Translations under genes and position numbers: made by a program
Notes under the pieces: model-generated
Seen by the model: the letters and a program-made list of their open reading frames with translations, nothing else
The model's database searches: none
What the model was told of the DNA's origin: nothing
Shown here: positions 17,905-28,747 of the stretch, one piece after another
How the letters are laid out: each line of letters starts with the position of its first letter
How positions within the stretch are numbered: the first letter of the stretch is position 1
DNA from: Pseudoalteromonas piscicida
Lineage (GTDB): Bacteria > Pseudomonadota > Gammaproteobacteria > Enterobacterales > Alteromonadaceae
Reading direction: 5' to 3'
Assembly: GCF_002208135.1 (NCBI RefSeq)
Contig: NZ_CP021646.1
Coordinates: 2,978,001-3,042,000, forward strand
Length of the DNA stretch: 64,000 nt

Positions 17905-18972
17905 TTAATTTTGTTTCTTCAGCAGATGGATAGCCAATCCAATAAATAACAAACTTGGCATTAGCGCGCCAACCACCGGTGGAACTTGATATACCATCAC
18001 AATGGGGCCAAAAATTTCATTACTCAAATGGAAAGCTAAGCCGGTTACCACACCCATAATTATCCGAGCCCCCATACTCACCGTCCTCAGTGGCCCGAAG
18101 ATAAATGACAAAGCCACCAGCAGCATTACTCCAATCGTCAGCGGCTGCATCACCTTACGCCACAGCGCGAGTTCATAGCTACTGGAATCTTGCTCATTTT
18201 GCTTTAGATAAGCGAGAAATGACCATAGCCCTGTAAAAGACAGAGCATCAGGTTCTATCGACACAACACCTAATCTGTCCTCACTTAATTCAGACTCGTA
18301 GAGCATTGATTTTGAATAATGTGTTGTAATTTGCTGTTGATCGATATGCACTTCTTCCACATCTTGCAGTTGCCAGCCATTAGACATGCTTTGCGCCGAC
18401 TGAGCGCGTACAATTTTTGCGAGTGTTAGTGAGTCATCAAAATAATAAATCGCGATATCTTTAAGCTTACCGTTTTTTTCAACATTACCAATGTTAATAA
18501 AATTGCCGCCATCTTTAGCCCAAACACCACGCTGTGCACTGTAGACTTCACCGCCATAAATGGCTTCGTTCTTTAACCGTTTTGCGGTTTGCTCCGCTTT
18601 TGGTGCGCCCCACTCTCCAAGCGCCATCATCAGTAGCGCAAGCACCACAGCGGTTTTCATCACCGACATAATGATCTGGAAACGTGACCACCCCGCCGCT
18701 TGCATAACGATAAGCTCACTGCTTGAGGCAAGTGCACCAAGGCCAATCAGGCCACCTATCAACGCAGCCATAGGAAAGAATACGACGATATCGCTTGGCA
18801 TGCTGTAAATGGTATAGAGCATGGCACCGAGTAAATCATAGCTACCACGACCAACCGAGCGCAGTTGCTCAATAAACTTAATAAGTGTATTGATCCCAAC
18901 AAAAACTAATAGCGCGAAACCTGTGGTTTGTAAGATGCTACGCCCTAAATACCAATCTAGCGTCTTCATCAT
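17905..18972 (-). CDS. lptG: LPS export permease LptG
   Basis: Inner-membrane subunit of the LptB2FG transporter that extracts lipopolysaccharide and feeds it to the LptC-A-DE bridge. With the start at ATG 18972 (MMKTLDWYLGR; GGGAG upstream) it is 355 aa, close to the family norm; a 35-codon upstream extension inside lptF is rejected. There are six predicted TM helices, three at each end, around a periplasmic beta-jellyroll segment (about 130-260). Its ATG overlaps the TGA of lptF (ATGA), indicating coupling. Confidence 0.93.
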   Translation of the reverse strand: MMKTLDWYLGRSILQTTGFALLVFVGINTLIKFIEQLRSVGRGSYDLLGAMLYTIYSMPSDIVVFFPMAALIGGLIGLGALASSSELIVMQAAGWSRFQIIMSVMKTAVVLALLMMALGEWGAPKAEQTAKRLKNEAIYGGEVYSAQRGVWAKDGGNFINIGNVEKNGKLKDIAIYYFDDSLTLAKIVRAQSAQSMSNGWQLQDVEEVHIDQQQITTHYSKSMLYESELSEDRLGVVSIEPDALSFTGLWSFLAYLKQNEQDSSSYELALWRKVMQPLTIGVMLLVALSFIFGPLRTVSMGARIIMGVVTGLAFHLSNEIFGPIVMVYQVPPVVGALMPSLLFIGLAIHLLKKQN

Positions 18973-20081
18973 ACTGTCGTCTCCCGTTTCATAAATACCG
19001 AGCGAACCCACACACCAAAAGGTCTTCCTTTTGCAATTAAGTAAATACCAATAAAGAGCACGCTTAAGTGGATCCACCAGAGGCCGACTGAGGTTGGCAC
19101 TTTTTCTTCAGCTAACAGAAACTTGCCTGCATTGAGTAAGATGAAATAGCCCAAATATAGCGTAATTGCTGGCACGAGCTTAGCGAACTTGCCTTGTCTT
19201 GGGTTAACCACACTCAGTGGCACAGCCAGTAGAGTGAGTAACAAAATGGAGATAGGCACCGATAATCGCAACTGAAATTGCGCTTTTGCTTCTGGCGTAT
19301 CCATTTCAAGTAACTGCAAGCTTGGAATGGCCTCTAATTTACGGCGCTGGTGTTCAATTTCTTGTTCTTTAATTTGCACTTGATATGTACCGAATTCGGT
19401 GCGATTAAGTGCTTGGCTAAAGCCATCAGTCTCGTATCGTTTACCTTCATGAAGGAGTAATTGCTGCTCACCACTATCAAGCTCAATCACTTCACCTTTT
19501 TGCGCATACACTAAACGAGCGGCTTGATTTGAGTCCTTCTCAGGTAATTGCGCGACAAACACTTTGTCTAATTCCCGGCCTTGTTCACTGATGCCGTGGA
19601 CAAACACCACCGCCTTTTCATTGCCCGTTTGCTGAAATCTACCGGCTCTGAGGGTAGAAAGCCCCGATTCCGCATCGGCTTGCTCTCTTAATTGATATTC
19701 TTTTTCACTCGCCCAAGGTGCAATATACATGCTCACACAAGCGGCCAGCAGTGCAAAAAACACACTAGAGACTAAAGTCACTCTAACAACATACCACTCA
19801 CTAACTCCGCAAGCGCGCAGCACCGTCATTTCACTGTCGGCGTAGATGCGACTGTAGGCTAAGATGATCCCAAGAAAGAGACTAAGCGGTAAAATATAAC
19901 CGGCCAACTGTGGCAGTTTTAACGCAAGCATAGCAAGTACTAACTTACCTGGTATACTCCCTTCAGACGCTGAGCTCAGAATGAGTACAAACTTTTGTGA
20001 CAAAAATATTGTCATTAAGGTGAGAAAAACCGCAACCTGAGATTTTAGCACTTCACCCGTTAAATAGCGGAAAATAAGCAA
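18969..20081 (-). CDS. lptF: LPS export permease LptF
   Basis: 370-aa partner of LptG in the LptB2FG ABC transporter. It has the family's N-terminal LIFRYLTGEVLKS, TM helices at about 12-30, 50-75 and 95-120, a periplasmic beta-jellyroll domain, and three C-terminal TM helices including LRLSVPISILLLTLLAVPLS. It is first in the lptF-lptG pair, divergent from pepA with about 200 bp between, the arrangement conserved in enterics and Vibrio. Confidence 0.94.
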   Translation of the reverse strand: MLIFRYLTGEVLKSQVAVFLTLMTIFLSQKFVLILSSASEGSIPGKLVLAMLALKLPQLAGYILPLSLFLGIILAYSRIYADSEMTVLRACGVSEWYVVRVTLVSSVFFALLAACVSMYIAPWASEKEYQLREQADAESGLSTLRAGRFQQTGNEKAVVFVHGISEQGRELDKVFVAQLPEKDSNQAARLVYAQKGEVIELDSGEQQLLLHEGKRYETDGFSQALNRTEFGTYQVQIKEQEIEHQRRKLEAIPSLQLLEMDTPEAKAQFQLRLSVPISILLLTLLAVPLSVVNPRQGKFAKLVPAITLYLGYFILLNAGKFLLAEEKVPTSVGLWWIHLSVLFIGIYLIAKGRPFGVWVRSVFMKRETTV

Positions 20082-20277
20082 TGTTCGTCCCTATAAAACG
20101 TCTTGTTTCACTGGAATAGTGGGAAAAATTGAGTAAACTGATTATTTTAGTCACTTTATTATATGTCAATGCGCCGGAATATCCTACCTAAGGTTAAAGC
20201 ATATTCATGACTTTAATGTAGGAAAGTGTGTTGGCATAAAAAGTTCAAAATGACATGACAAAGACTCAGGAGTCGCA

Positions 20278-21789
20278 ATGGAATTCAGCGTTAAAAGTGG
20301 TAGTCCAGAGAAACAGCGTAGTGCATGTATTGTTGTAGGTGTATACGAGCCACGCCGTCTCTCACCAATTGGTGAACAGCTGGATAAAATAAGCGAAGGC
20401 TATATCTCAAATTTACTCAGACGTGGTGATCTTGAAGGCAAACCAGGACAAGTTTTACTTCTTCATCATGTACCAAATGTGTTAAGCGAACGCGTTTTGT
20501 TAGTGGGTTGCGGTAAGGAAAGAGAGCTTGACGATAAACAATACAAACAAATTATCTCTAAGACCATCAACACGTTAAATGAAACAGGCTCTATGGAAGC
20601 GGTATGTTTTCTTACTGAGCAACATGTTAAAGGTCGTGATACTTACTGGAAAGTTCGCCAAGCGGTCGAGACCACGCAAGATTGCCTGTATACCTTTAAT
20701 CAACTAAAAAGCAAAAAGAGTGAGGCTAGACGCCCACTACGTAAAATCGTCTTTAACGTACCAACGCGTCGTGAATTAACGATCGGTGAGAGCGCGATTG
20801 AACACGGTCTTGCTATCGCTGCTGGTAGTAAGCTATGCAAAGACGTTGCTAATATGCCACCAAATATCTGCAATCCTCGTTATTTAGGCGAGCAAGCACA
20901 GCAGTTGGCTGAAGACTTTGATAACGTCACCGTTAACCTTGTTGGCGAACAAGAAATGGAAGAGCTAGGCATGCACTCATATCTAGCCGTTGGCCGTGGC
21001 AGCCGCAACGAGTCGGTGATGTCAGTTATCCACTATAACGGTGGTGACGAAGGCCAAGCACCAATTGTGTTCGTTGGTAAAGGTTTAACATTTGACTCAG
21101 GTGGTATTTCTATCAAACCTGGCGAAGCCATGGATGAAATGAAATACGACATGGGTGGAGCTGCGGGCGTGCTTGGTTTAATGCGAGCCGTCGTGCAAAT
21201 GCAGCTGCCACTAAATGTAATTGGCGTTTTAGCTGGCTGCGAGAATATGCCTGGGGGCGATGCTTATCGCCCGGGTGATATTTTAACGACCATGTCCGGC
21301 CAAACCGTTGAAGTACTCAATACTGACGCAGAAGGCCGATTAGTACTGTGCGATGCACTAACTTACGTTGAAGCATTCGACCCAGAAACCGTTGTTGATG
21401 TTGCGACATTAACAGGGGCATGCATTGTTGCGCTTGGTAGTCATGCGACAGGTTTACTATCTAACCACAACCCGCTCGCCCATGATTTGCTAAAAGCGTC
21501 AGAACAAAGTGGCGACAGAGCGTGGCAACTGCCGCTTTGGGATGATTATCAAGAACAACTTGAGAGCCCATTTGCTGACTTTACTAACTTAGGTGGTCGC
21601 GCAGCTGGCACAATTACAGCCGCGTGTTTCTTGTCTAAGTTTACTAAAAAGTACAATTGGGCACATTTAGATATCGCAGGCACGGCATGGCGTAGCGGCA
21701 AGAACAAAGGCGCTACGGGTCGTCCAGTACCTATGCTGATGCAATACTTACTTAACCGTGCCAATATCACGGATACACAGCAAGACTAA
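20278..21789 (+). CDS. pepA: Leucyl aminopeptidase (cytosol aminopeptidase, PepA)
   Basis: 503-aa M17 metallopeptidase; releases N-terminal amino acids and in enterics also binds DNA as an accessory in recombination and regulation. The two-metal site is visible: Lys268 and Asp273 in [10 protein letters not shown], and the signature NTDAEGRL at about residues 348-355. An N-terminal macro-like domain precedes the catalytic half. A 58-bp palindromic repeat array starts only a few bases after its stop and separates it from holC, with which it is usually close-coupled. Confidence 0.96.
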   Translation: MEFSVKSGSPEKQRSACIVVGVYEPRRLSPIGEQLDKISEGYISNLLRRGDLEGKPGQVLLLHHVPNVLSERVLLVGCGKERELDDKQYKQIISKTINTLNETGSMEAVCFLTEQHVKGRDTYWKVRQAVETTQDCLYTFNQLKSKKSEARRPLRKIVFNVPTRRELTIGESAIEHGLAIAAGSKLCKDVANMPPNICNPRYLGEQAQQLAEDFDNVTVNLVGEQEMEELGMHSYLAVGRGSRNESVMSVIHYNGGDEGQAPIVFVGKGLTFDSGGISIKPGEAMDEMKYDMGGAAGVLGLMRAVVQMQLPLNVIGVLAGCENMPGGDAYRPGDILTTMSGQTVEVLNTDAEGRLVLCDALTYVEAFDPETVVDVATLTGACIVALGSHATGLLSNHNPLAHDLLKASEQSGDRAWQLPLWDDYQEQLESPFADFTNLGGRAAGTITAACFLSKFTKKYNWAHLDIAGTAWRSGKNKGATGRPVPMLMQYLLNRANITDTQQD

Positions 21790-21796
21790 TAGTCTA

Positions 21797-22430
21797 GTCG
21801 CGACACTTAAATATGCATAAGTCGCGACATAAAGTCGCTGCTACGAAAGGTTGCTCCAAACCGTAGCAGCGGGTTTATCCCGCGACATAAAGTCGCAGCA
21901 ACACAAGGTTAATCCAAACCGTAGCAGCGGGTTTACCCCGCGACATAAAGTCGCAGCAACACAAGGTTAATCCAAACCGTAGCAGCGGGTTTATCCTGCG
22001 ACATAAAGTCGCAGCAACACAAGGTTAATCCAAACCGTAGCAGCGGGTTTATCCCGCGACATAAAGTCGCAGCAACACAAGGTTAATCCAAACCGTAGCA
22101 GCGGGTTTACCCCGCGACATAAAGTCGCAGCAACACAAGGTTAATCCAAACCGTAGCAGCGGGTTTATCCCGCGACATAAAGTCGCAGCAACACAAGGTT
22201 AATCCAAACCGTAGCAGCGGGTTTACCCCGCGACATAAAGTCGCAGCTCACAAGGTTAATCCAAACCGTAGCAGCGGGTTTACCCCGCGACATAAAGTCG
22301 CAGCAACACAAGGTTAATCCAAACCGTAGCAGCGGGTTTACCCCGCGACATAAAGTCGCAGCTCACAAGGTTAATCCAAACCGTAGCAGCGGGTTTACCC
22401 CGCGACTATATCCCGCGACAACTTAAGATC
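21797..22430. repeat. 58-bp tandem array of REP-like palindromes
   Basis: Ten head-to-tail units start at 21861, 21919, 21977, 22035, 22093, 22151, 22209, 22266, 22324 and 22381. The period is 58 bp (57 where GCAGCAACAC is shortened to GCAGCTCAC); the last unit is truncated and a diverged partial unit precedes the first. Each unit has two hairpins: GCGGG-TTTAT/C-CCCGC and GCGAC-ATAAA-GTCGC. Units are nearly identical, differing mainly at TTTATCC/TTTACCC. There are no unique spacers and no ORF. Confidence 0.9.
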
Positions 22431-22705
22431 ACAAAGCGGTTAAACCACCGCCGCAAGCGCTCCCCACCACTTGCCATATTTTATTCTGCTTCTCTTGCTT
22501 CTTGATTGATGGTATTGCCTTTATATGGCAGAATACAGGCTTATTTATGTGCATTTAAGTCGCGCCATATTTAGTTTTAGTTTTAAACTAAGCCGCGCAT
22601 ACTAATTTTATTAGTCTACTCTATCACAGTAACTAGATTACTGAGATAGAGCAGCTGTGGAGCCTGTGGCAAACCACAAAACTCCATGCAACTGGTATTA
22701 TTATC
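22431..22705. other. Non-coding gap between the repeat array and holC
   Basis: About 275 bp of AT-rich sequence. It holds a 33-bp imperfect inverted repeat at 22619-22651 (CTCTATC...GATAGAG with inner AGTAA/TTACT) and a short palindrome TTAGTTT/AAACTAA at 22577-22591. It may carry the holC-valS promoter. No T-run follows the hairpin, so it is not an obvious terminator. Confidence 0.45.
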
Positions 22706-23151
22706 ATGACTATCAAAGCGCGCTTTTACGTGTTAAAACAAAATGATGAGCCGGGGATTAGCGTTCCGGCTCATTTTGATCTGGCAGCACAAACTGCGGC
22801 GAGCTTATACCAAGCTGGACACCGTATCTTTGTTAACGTCGATAATACTGACGACGCTCATTTATTCGATGAGCACCTTTGGTGTTTTGACGCAGACAGG
22901 TTTGTGCCCCACAACTTACAAGGCGAAGGCCCCAAAGGCGGCGCTCCGGTGGAAATTGGCACTATGCCCCTGCTGCTCGTCGCCCCGTGCTCATTAATTT
23001 GGCTCGGGTCGTCCCTGACTTTATTCGTCGCTTTGACCAGGTAATCGATTTTGTGCCTGTTGAAGCCAGCGCTAAGCAAGCCGCACGAGAACGCTTTAAG
23101 CAACTTCGTGCACTTGGCGCAACAATTTCCACTGAAGATATTGAGAAATAG
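22706..23151 (+). pseudogene. holC: DNA polymerase III chi subunit, frameshifted as read
   Basis: HolC links the clamp loader to SSB. From ATG 22706 the reading matches HolC through NLQGEGPKGGAPVEIG, then continues into unrelated sequence and stops at 23044. The expected C-terminal half is in another frame: VLINLARVVPDF, then IDFVPVEASAKQAARERF, ending at TAG 23149-23151. Restoring one base between about 22967 and 22987, where two CCCC runs lie, would give 148 aa, the normal length. The flanking gene order pepA-holC-valS is conserved. A base-call error is at least as likely as a true mutation, since holC loss is severely harmful in E. coli. Confidence 0.88.
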
Positions 23152-23171
23152 CATTTTTAGGGTTCTGTGTA

Positions 23172-26021
23172 ATGGATAAAACCTACAATCCACAAGATAT
23201 TGAACAGTCTTTGTATCAAGACTGGGAGTCAAATGGCTACTTTAAGCCATCAGGCAAGGGTGACGCGTATTCGATTATGATCCCACCGCCGAATGTCACA
23301 GGTAGTCTACACATGGGCCACGCGTTCCAAGACACTATCATGGACACTTTGATCCGCTATCAGCGTATGAAAGGCAAAAACACACTATGGCAAGTGGGTA
23401 CTGATCACGCAGGTATCGCAACTCAGATGGTTGTTGAGCGTAAGCTTGCAGCCGAAGAAGGTAAATCACGCCATGATTTAGGCCGTGACGAATTCATCAA
23501 TAAAATCTGGGAATGGAAAGCGCAATCAGGTGGCACTATTACCAAACAGTTACGCCGTTTAGGTGCGTCTGTAGATTGGGATAGAGAACGTTTTACGATG
23601 GATGATGGCCTGTCTGAAGCTGTAAAGGAAGTATTCGTTCGCCTATATCAAGACGACTTAATTTATCGTGGTAAGCGTCTAGTTAACTGGGATCCTAAAT
23701 TACACACTGCGATTTCTGATTTAGAAGTTGAGAATAAAGACAAGCAGGGCCATATGTGGAATTTGCGCTATCCACTTGCGGATGGCGTAACCACCAAAGA
23801 TGGTAAAGACTACATTATCGTAGCAACCACTCGTCCAGAAACCATGCTTGGTGACACTGGTGTTGCGGTCAACCCTGATGATGAACGTTACCAAGACTTA
23901 ATTGGTAAAGAAATTCTACTTCCTATCGTCAACCGTCGCATTCCTATCGTTGCCGATGAACATGCGGATATGGAAAAAGGCACGGGCTGCGTAAAAATCA
24001 CGCCTGCACATGACTTTAACGATAACGAAGTTGGTAAGCGCCATGAGCTGCCAATGATCAACGTGTTCAACAAAGACGCGGCAGTTCTGAATACGGGTGA
24101 ATGCTTTACTTTTGATGGTAAGCCACTTGAAGCGGTGGATGCACCAATTCCTGAGCGTTTCCACGGCCTTGACCGTTTCGACGCGCGTAAGCAAATCGTT
24201 GACGAGTTTGAACAGCTTGGTCTACTTGAGAAAATTGACGACCACAGTCTAACCGTTCCTTACGGCGACCGCTCTGGCGTAGTTATCGAACCACTACTTA
24301 CCGATCAGTGGTATGTTCGCGTTGCCCCGCTTGCAGAGCCTGCGGTAAAAGCGGTAGAAGATGGCGATATTCAGTTCGTTCCTAAGCAATACGAGAACAT
24401 GTACTTCTCTTGGATGCGTGATGTTCAAGACTGGTGTATTTCACGTCAGCTTTGGTGGGGCCACAGGATCCCGGCATGGTACGACAGCGAAGGCAATGTG
24501 TATGTTGGCCGTGACGAAGCCGAAGTACGTCAAAACCATAACCTTGATGCAAGTGTGACGTTGACACAAGATGAAGACGTGCTAGACACTTGGTTCTCTT
24601 CCGCACTGTGGACTTTCTCAACGTTAGGATGGCCTGAAAACACGGAAGATCTAAAAGTATTTCACCCTTCAGATACCTTGGTTACTGGTTTCGATATTAT
24701 CTTCTTCTGGGTAGCTCGCATGATCATGATGACCATGCATTTCATCAAAGATGAAGATGGTAAACCTCAAGTTCCATTTAAGACCGTTTATGTAACTGGC
24801 CTTATTCGCGATGAAAATGGCGATAAGATGTCTAAGTCAAAAGGTAACGTGTTAGATCCACTAGATATGATTGATGGTATCGATCTTGAGAGCCTAGTGA
24901 CTAAACGTACTGGCAACATGATGCAGCCACAGCTTGCGGCAAAAATCGAGAAGAATACGCGCAAAACATTTGTTGATGGTATTGAAGCACACGGTACTGA
25001 TGCATTGCGTTTCACTCTTGCAGCAATGGCGTCAACGGGACGTGATATCAACTGGGATATGAACCGTCTTGAAGGTTACCGTAACTTCTGTAACAAGCTT
25101 TGGAATGCCAGCCGTTATGTATTGATGAACACAGAAGAACAAGACTGTGGCTTCAACGATAATGAAAAAGTGTATTCTCTTGCGGATCGTTGGATTTTAG
25201 GTCAATTCCAAAATACGGTTAAGGTGTTCTCTGAGCACTTGGATAACTATCGTTTTGACCTTGCGGCAAACACCATTTATGAGTTCACATGGAACCAATT
25301 CTGTGACTGGTATCTAGAGCTAACTAAGCCAATTCTATTTAAAGGCAATGAAGCGCAGCAACGTGGTACACGCCATACGCTTATCACCGTATTGGAAGGC
25401 TTACTTCGCTTGATGCACCCACTGATGCCTTATATCACAGAGACAATCTGGCAACGAGTAGCACCAATCGCAGGTGTCGACGCGAAGACGATTATGCTTG
25501 AAGCCTTCCCTGTATTCGATGAAAGCAAAGTTGATGCGCAAGCGATGGCCGACCTTGAGTGGGTGAAGCAATTTATTATTGCTATCCGTAACATTCGTGG
25601 TGAAATGGACATCAGCCCAAGTAAGCCGCTAAACGTGCTGCTTACTGGTGCCAGCGAAGATGACAAACGTCGTTTAGAAGAAAACCAAGCTTTCTTAAGC
25701 GCACTGGCAAAACTTGAAACGGTAGACTTACTTGCAAGCAAAGATGAAGCACCAGCTTGTGCGACTGCATTTATCGGTGATCTTGAAATCATGATCCCGA
25801 TGGCAGGCCTGATTGATGTAGAAGCGGAACTTGCGCGTATTGCTAAGCAGCTTGAAAAAGCAGAGAAAGGTCTTGATCAGGTTGAAAAGAAACTCGCAAA
25901 CGAAAAGTTTGTAAGTAATGCGCCTGAAGCGGTACTTGCTAAGGAAAAAGCAAAATTAGCTGAGTTTAGCGACGCAAAAACTAAGCTACTTGAACAAAGA
26001 GCAAAGATAGAGAGCTTGTAA
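23172..26021 (+). CDS. valS: Valyl-tRNA synthetase
   Basis: Class I synthetase charging tRNA-Val, with editing of Thr-tRNA-Val. 949 aa, normal for the family. Visible features: HIGH-type motif in [13 protein letters not shown] (about residues 39-51), the CP1 editing domain with [25 protein letters not shown] at about 552-556, an anticodon-binding domain, and a C-terminal coiled-coil arm (about 880-949, [15 protein letters not shown]). It starts 20 bp after holC and ends at a bidirectional terminator shared with rpoS. Confidence 0.97.
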   Translation: MDKTYNPQDIEQSLYQDWESNGYFKPSGKGDAYSIMIPPPNVTGSLHMGHAFQDTIMDTLIRYQRMKGKNTLWQVGTDHAGIATQMVVERKLAAEEGKSRHDLGRDEFINKIWEWKAQSGGTITKQLRRLGASVDWDRERFTMDDGLSEAVKEVFVRLYQDDLIYRGKRLVNWDPKLHTAISDLEVENKDKQGHMWNLRYPLADGVTTKDGKDYIIVATTRPETMLGDTGVAVNPDDERYQDLIGKEILLPIVNRRIPIVADEHADMEKGTGCVKITPAHDFNDNEVGKRHELPMINVFNKDAAVLNTGECFTFDGKPLEAVDAPIPERFHGLDRFDARKQIVDEFEQLGLLEKIDDHSLTVPYGDRSGVVIEPLLTDQWYVRVAPLAEPAVKAVEDGDIQFVPKQYENMYFSWMRDVQDWCISRQLWWGHRIPAWYDSEGNVYVGRDEAEVRQNHNLDASVTLTQDEDVLDTWFSSALWTFSTLGWPENTEDLKVFHPSDTLVTGFDIIFFWVARMIMMTMHFIKDEDGKPQVPFKTVYVTGLIRDENGDKMSKSKGNVLDPLDMIDGIDLESLVTKRTGNMMQPQLAAKIEKNTRKTFVDGIEAHGTDALRFTLAAMASTGRDINWDMNRLEGYRNFCNKLWNASRYVLMNTEEQDCGFNDNEKVYSLADRWILGQFQNTVKVFSEHLDNYRFDLAANTIYEFTWNQFCDWYLELTKPILFKGNEAQQRGTRHTLITVLEGLLRLMHPLMPYITETIWQRVAPIAGVDAKTIMLEAFPVFDESKVDAQAMADLEWVKQFIIAIRNIRGEMDISPSKPLNVLLTGASEDDKRRLEENQAFLSALAKLETVDLLASKDEAPACATAFIGDLEIMIPMAGLIDVEAELARIAKQLEKAEKGLDQVEKKLANEKFVSNAPEAVLAKEKAKLAEFSDAKTKLLEQRAKIESL

Positions 26022-26062
26022 TCGCTTTCTATCTTGGCTGGTTTTATACCACTGCAAGAATT

Positions 26063-26089
26063 AAAAAAGCCGCATATTGCGGCTTTTTT
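26063..26089. terminator. Bidirectional terminator between valS and rpoS
   Basis: AAAAAAGCCGCA/TGCGGCTTTTTT stem between convergent genes, with A/T runs on both sides. Confidence 0.9.
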
Positions 26090-26109
26090 AATGAGTAAAT
26101 TACACTAAT

Positions 26110-27090
26110 TTACTGTTGTTCGAATAGGCTGTCAGTACTTAACCCTTCGTGTTGTAAAATGTCTTTTAAGCGTCTCAACGCCTCAACTTGAATTTGTCTT
26201 ACGCGCTCTCTCGTCAACCCGATTTCGCGACCAACATCCTCAAGCGTAGACGGCTCATAACCAAGCAAACCAAAGCGTCTCGCGAGCACCTCTCGCTGTT
26301 TTGGATTTAACTCTCCAAGCCAATCAACAATGTGTTTATTAATATCGTTGCTCTGCACTTCCGTTTCTGGACCACCGCCCTTTTCATCCGCGATAATATC
26401 GAGCAATGCCTTATCATTTTCACCACCGATAGGCGTATCAACCGAAGTGATCTTTTCATTTAGACGGAGCATCTTACTGACTTCTTCGACGGGTTTATCG
26501 AGACATTCAGCGATTTCTTCGGCGGTAGGTTCATGATCCAACTTTTGCGTCAACTCACGTGCCGTACGTAGGTATACATTGAGCTCTTTGACAACATGAA
26601 TAGGCAAGCGAATGGTACGAGTTTGGTTCATGATCGCGCGTTCGATGGTTTGGCGGATCCACCAAGTTGCGTAAGTAGAAAATCTAAATCCACGTTCTGG
26701 ATCAAATTTTTCTACCGCTCGGATCAAGCCTAAGTTACCTTCTTCAATGAGGTCAAGTAATGCCAAACCACGGTTATTATAACGACGAGCGATTTTAACC
26801 ACCAATCTCAAATTACTCTCTATCATCCGTTTACGCGAGGCTTCACAACCTTTTAACGCTTTACGCGCAAAGTAAACTTCTTCTTCTGCACTGAGCAGCG
26901 GTGAAAACCCAATTTCACCTAAATAGAGTTGAGTGGCATCTAAGTTTTTGACCACTTCTTCTTTGGCAAAAACTTCTTCGTCGTCTTCGAGGTCTTCAAG
27001 TAATTCGTCTTTTGGTTCGTCAATATTATCATCGTCGAACTTATCTGACTCTGGAGTAGATTTTGTAGGTAATTTTGCAGTGTGAGCCAT
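26110..27090 (-). CDS. rpoS: RNA polymerase sigma factor RpoS
   Basis: Stationary-phase and general stress sigma factor. The start is placed at ATG 27090 (MAHTAKLP) because GGGGAG lies seven bases upstream; this gives 326 aa. An acidic N-terminus is followed by region 1.2 ([19 protein letters not shown]), region 2 ([12 protein letters not shown]...[20 protein letters not shown]), region 3 and the region 4 helix-turn-helix ([20 protein letters not shown]). Placement after nlpD is typical, and in enterics the main rpoS promoter lies inside nlpD. Confidence 0.96.
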   Translation of the reverse strand: MAHTAKLPTKSTPESDKFDDDNIDEPKDELLEDLEDDEEVFAKEEVVKNLDATQLYLGEIGFSPLLSAEEEVYFARKALKGCEASRKRMIESNLRLVVKIARRYNNRGLALLDLIEEGNLGLIRAVEKFDPERGFRFSTYATWWIRQTIERAIMNQTRTIRLPIHVVKELNVYLRTARELTQKLDHEPTAEEIAECLDKPVEEVSKMLRLNEKITSVDTPIGGENDKALLDIIADEKGGGPETEVQSNDINKHIVDWLGELNPKQREVLARRFGLLGYEPSTLEDVGREIGLTRERVRQIQVEALRRLKDILQHEGLSTDSLFEQQ

Positions 27091-27153
27091 AAGTATTCTC
27101 CCCAAGCGAATAAAAGTAAGGGTACTCGAACCAATCGATGTACTCGCATTACT

Positions 27154-27975
27154 TTATGGCAAGTATTTTGCCGGGTTTACAGCTTGACCTTTAAAACGGA
27201 TCTCAAACCTAAGCGCCGTCTTTGAAGCATCTGTACTACCCATTTCGGCAATTTTTTCCCCAACTTTAACTTTTTGCTGTTCTCTGACGAGCAACTTAGC
27301 GTTATGAGCATACGCACTTAGATAATCATCTGTATGCTTCAAAATGATTAAATTGCCATACCCACGCAACGCACTCCCTGCATATACAACTACACCGCCA
27401 GCAGCAGCCTTAACTGAAGTGCCCAGTTTATTAGAGATCTCCAATCCCTTATAACCATTCTCCTTAACGGAGAAGTGACGAGTCACTTTACCTTCAGCTG
27501 GCCAATTCCATAGTACCTTATTATTATACAAAGCCTTGGTACTATTAGATTTTTGTGTGGCTTGTCTTTGAACATACTCTCGTTGATTTGGCTTATCAAG
27601 CTCTTTTTTAGGGCTTTTGTTACTTTTTTGTTTTAAAGACTGAGACTTGTGGTTTACTTTCGTGTATTTTATGTTCTTTTTATTTTTATTTCTGGGATAT
27701 TCTAGACGAATGATCTGATTGGGGTAGATCGTGTACGGAGGCTTAATTTTATTGATTTTCGCGAGTGCTCTCACATCTTTATTAGCACTAAATGCAATTG
27801 CAAATAAAGTATCGCCTTTTTTTACTTTGTAACTGCTTCCGTTAATATTAATTTTATGTGTCGAAGTGGTCTTACCAGAGTATAAAGTTGTTACAGGTGC
27901 AGGTGTATGATTCGACGAGCAAGCAACAAGCAGGCCGCTCAAACAAATCGATATGATAACCTGAGCCTTATGCAT
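27154..27975 (-). CDS. nlpD: Murein hydrolase activator NlpD (LysM and degenerate LytM lipoprotein)
   Basis: 273-aa outer-membrane lipoprotein that activates septal amidases. The lipobox LLVAC is near residues 15-19. A LysM domain (about 50-93, YKVKKGDTLFAIA) binds peptidoglycan, a Lys-rich linker follows, and the LytM/M23 domain occupies the last 110 residues (ALRGYGNLIILKHTDDYLSAYAH). Zinc ligands look incomplete: LRFEIR replaces the usual LHFEIR. A non-catalytic activator is therefore expected. Its likely client in this window is AmiB at 46730. Confidence 0.92.
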   Translation of the reverse strand: MHKAQVIISICLSGLLVACSSNHTPAPVTTLYSGKTTSTHKININGSSYKVKKGDTLFAIAFSANKDVRALAKINKIKPPYTIYPNQIIRLEYPRNKNKKNIKYTKVNHKSQSLKQKSNKSPKKELDKPNQREYVQRQATQKSNSTKALYNNKVLWNWPAEGKVTRHFSVKENGYKGLEISNKLGTSVKAAAGGVVVYAGSALRGYGNLIILKHTDDYLSAYAHNAKLLVREQQKVKVGEKIAEMGSTDASKTALRFEIRFKGQAVNPAKYLP

Positions 27976-28099
27976 TACTTATATTTTCCAGTGCTACTAT
28001 TAACGACTATCATATCAATCTAACTTAATTTTGCTTGGTTTTCACATTTTAGTAGAAAAAATAGTTATATTTTATGGAGTTGCTTTTAAAGCCTACAAA

Positions 28100-28738
28100 T
28101 CAACCAACTTCACCAGCAACTAAAGGTACAAATCGCACAGGTGCTAGTGCGTGACGAATAAACTGCTCACCCTGTTTAACAAATAACGTGAGCGTTTGCT
28201 CTTCAACCCCAATAGGAATGACCATAGCACCGCCATCTTCTAGTTGTGCCAACAAATCATCCGGAACTGATTGTGCAGCGGCAGTGACAATGATCCCTGC
28301 AAAAGGCGCTTTTGAAGCCCAGCCTTTCCAACCGTCTCCATGCTTCATCGTAACATTGTATAAATCCAGCAAATGCAGCCTTCTGCGCGCTTGCCACTGC
28401 AACGACTTGATCCGTTCAATGCTAAAGACCTGTTCAAACACTTGAGCTAGTATGGAGGTCTGATAACCAGAGCCTGTACCCACTTCCAAAATGCGACCTT
28501 TAACACCAACCTGTTTTAACACTTCAGTCATTTTTGCGACGATAAAAGGTTGTGATATCGTTTGCCCTTGACCGATAGGAAGTGCAGTATTTTCATACGA
28601 CTTGTGTTTAAGCACTTCATCGACAAACATATGCCTAGGCGTGTTAGCGATAGCGTTGAGTACCACTTCATCTTGTACGCCTTGCTGTTTTAGCAGTTCC
28701 ACCAGCGTTTTGGCACTGCCCTGATAATTACTCAGCAC
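28100..28738 (-). CDS. pcm: Protein-L-isoaspartate O-methyltransferase
   Basis: SAM-dependent repair methyltransferase acting on isoaspartyl residues in aged proteins. 212 aa with SAM motif I EVGTGSGYQTSILAQV and the N-terminal family stretch NTPRHMFVDEVLKHKSYENTALPIGQGQTIS (quoted here in part: PRHMFV, GQGQTISQP). Nine bases after surE, in the conserved surE-pcm-nlpD-rpoS order that links protein repair with stationary-phase survival. Confidence 0.95.
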   Translation of the reverse strand: MLSNYQGSAKTLVELLKQQGVQDEVVLNAIANTPRHMFVDEVLKHKSYENTALPIGQGQTISQPFIVAKMTEVLKQVGVKGRILEVGTGSGYQTSILAQVFEQVFSIERIKSLQWQARRRLHLLDLYNVTMKHGDGWKGWASKAPFAGIIVTAAAQSVPDDLLAQLEDGGAMVIPIGVEEQTLTLFVKQGEQFIRHALAPVRFVPLVAGEVG

Positions 28739-28747
28739 ATGCGCCTC

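Noticed and set aside
21797..22430. CRISPR array
   Set aside because: Units are contiguous 58-bp repeats with no variable spacers, and there are no cas genes nearby.
22706..23044. Complete 112-aa HolC
   Set aside because: The last 20 or so residues are unrelated to HolC, and the true C-terminal half continues in another frame to 23151.
27154..27975. Active M23 endopeptidase
   Set aside because: The LytM zinc-ligand motif is degenerate (LRFEIR for LHFEIR) and the gene context is that of NlpD, a non-catalytic activator.
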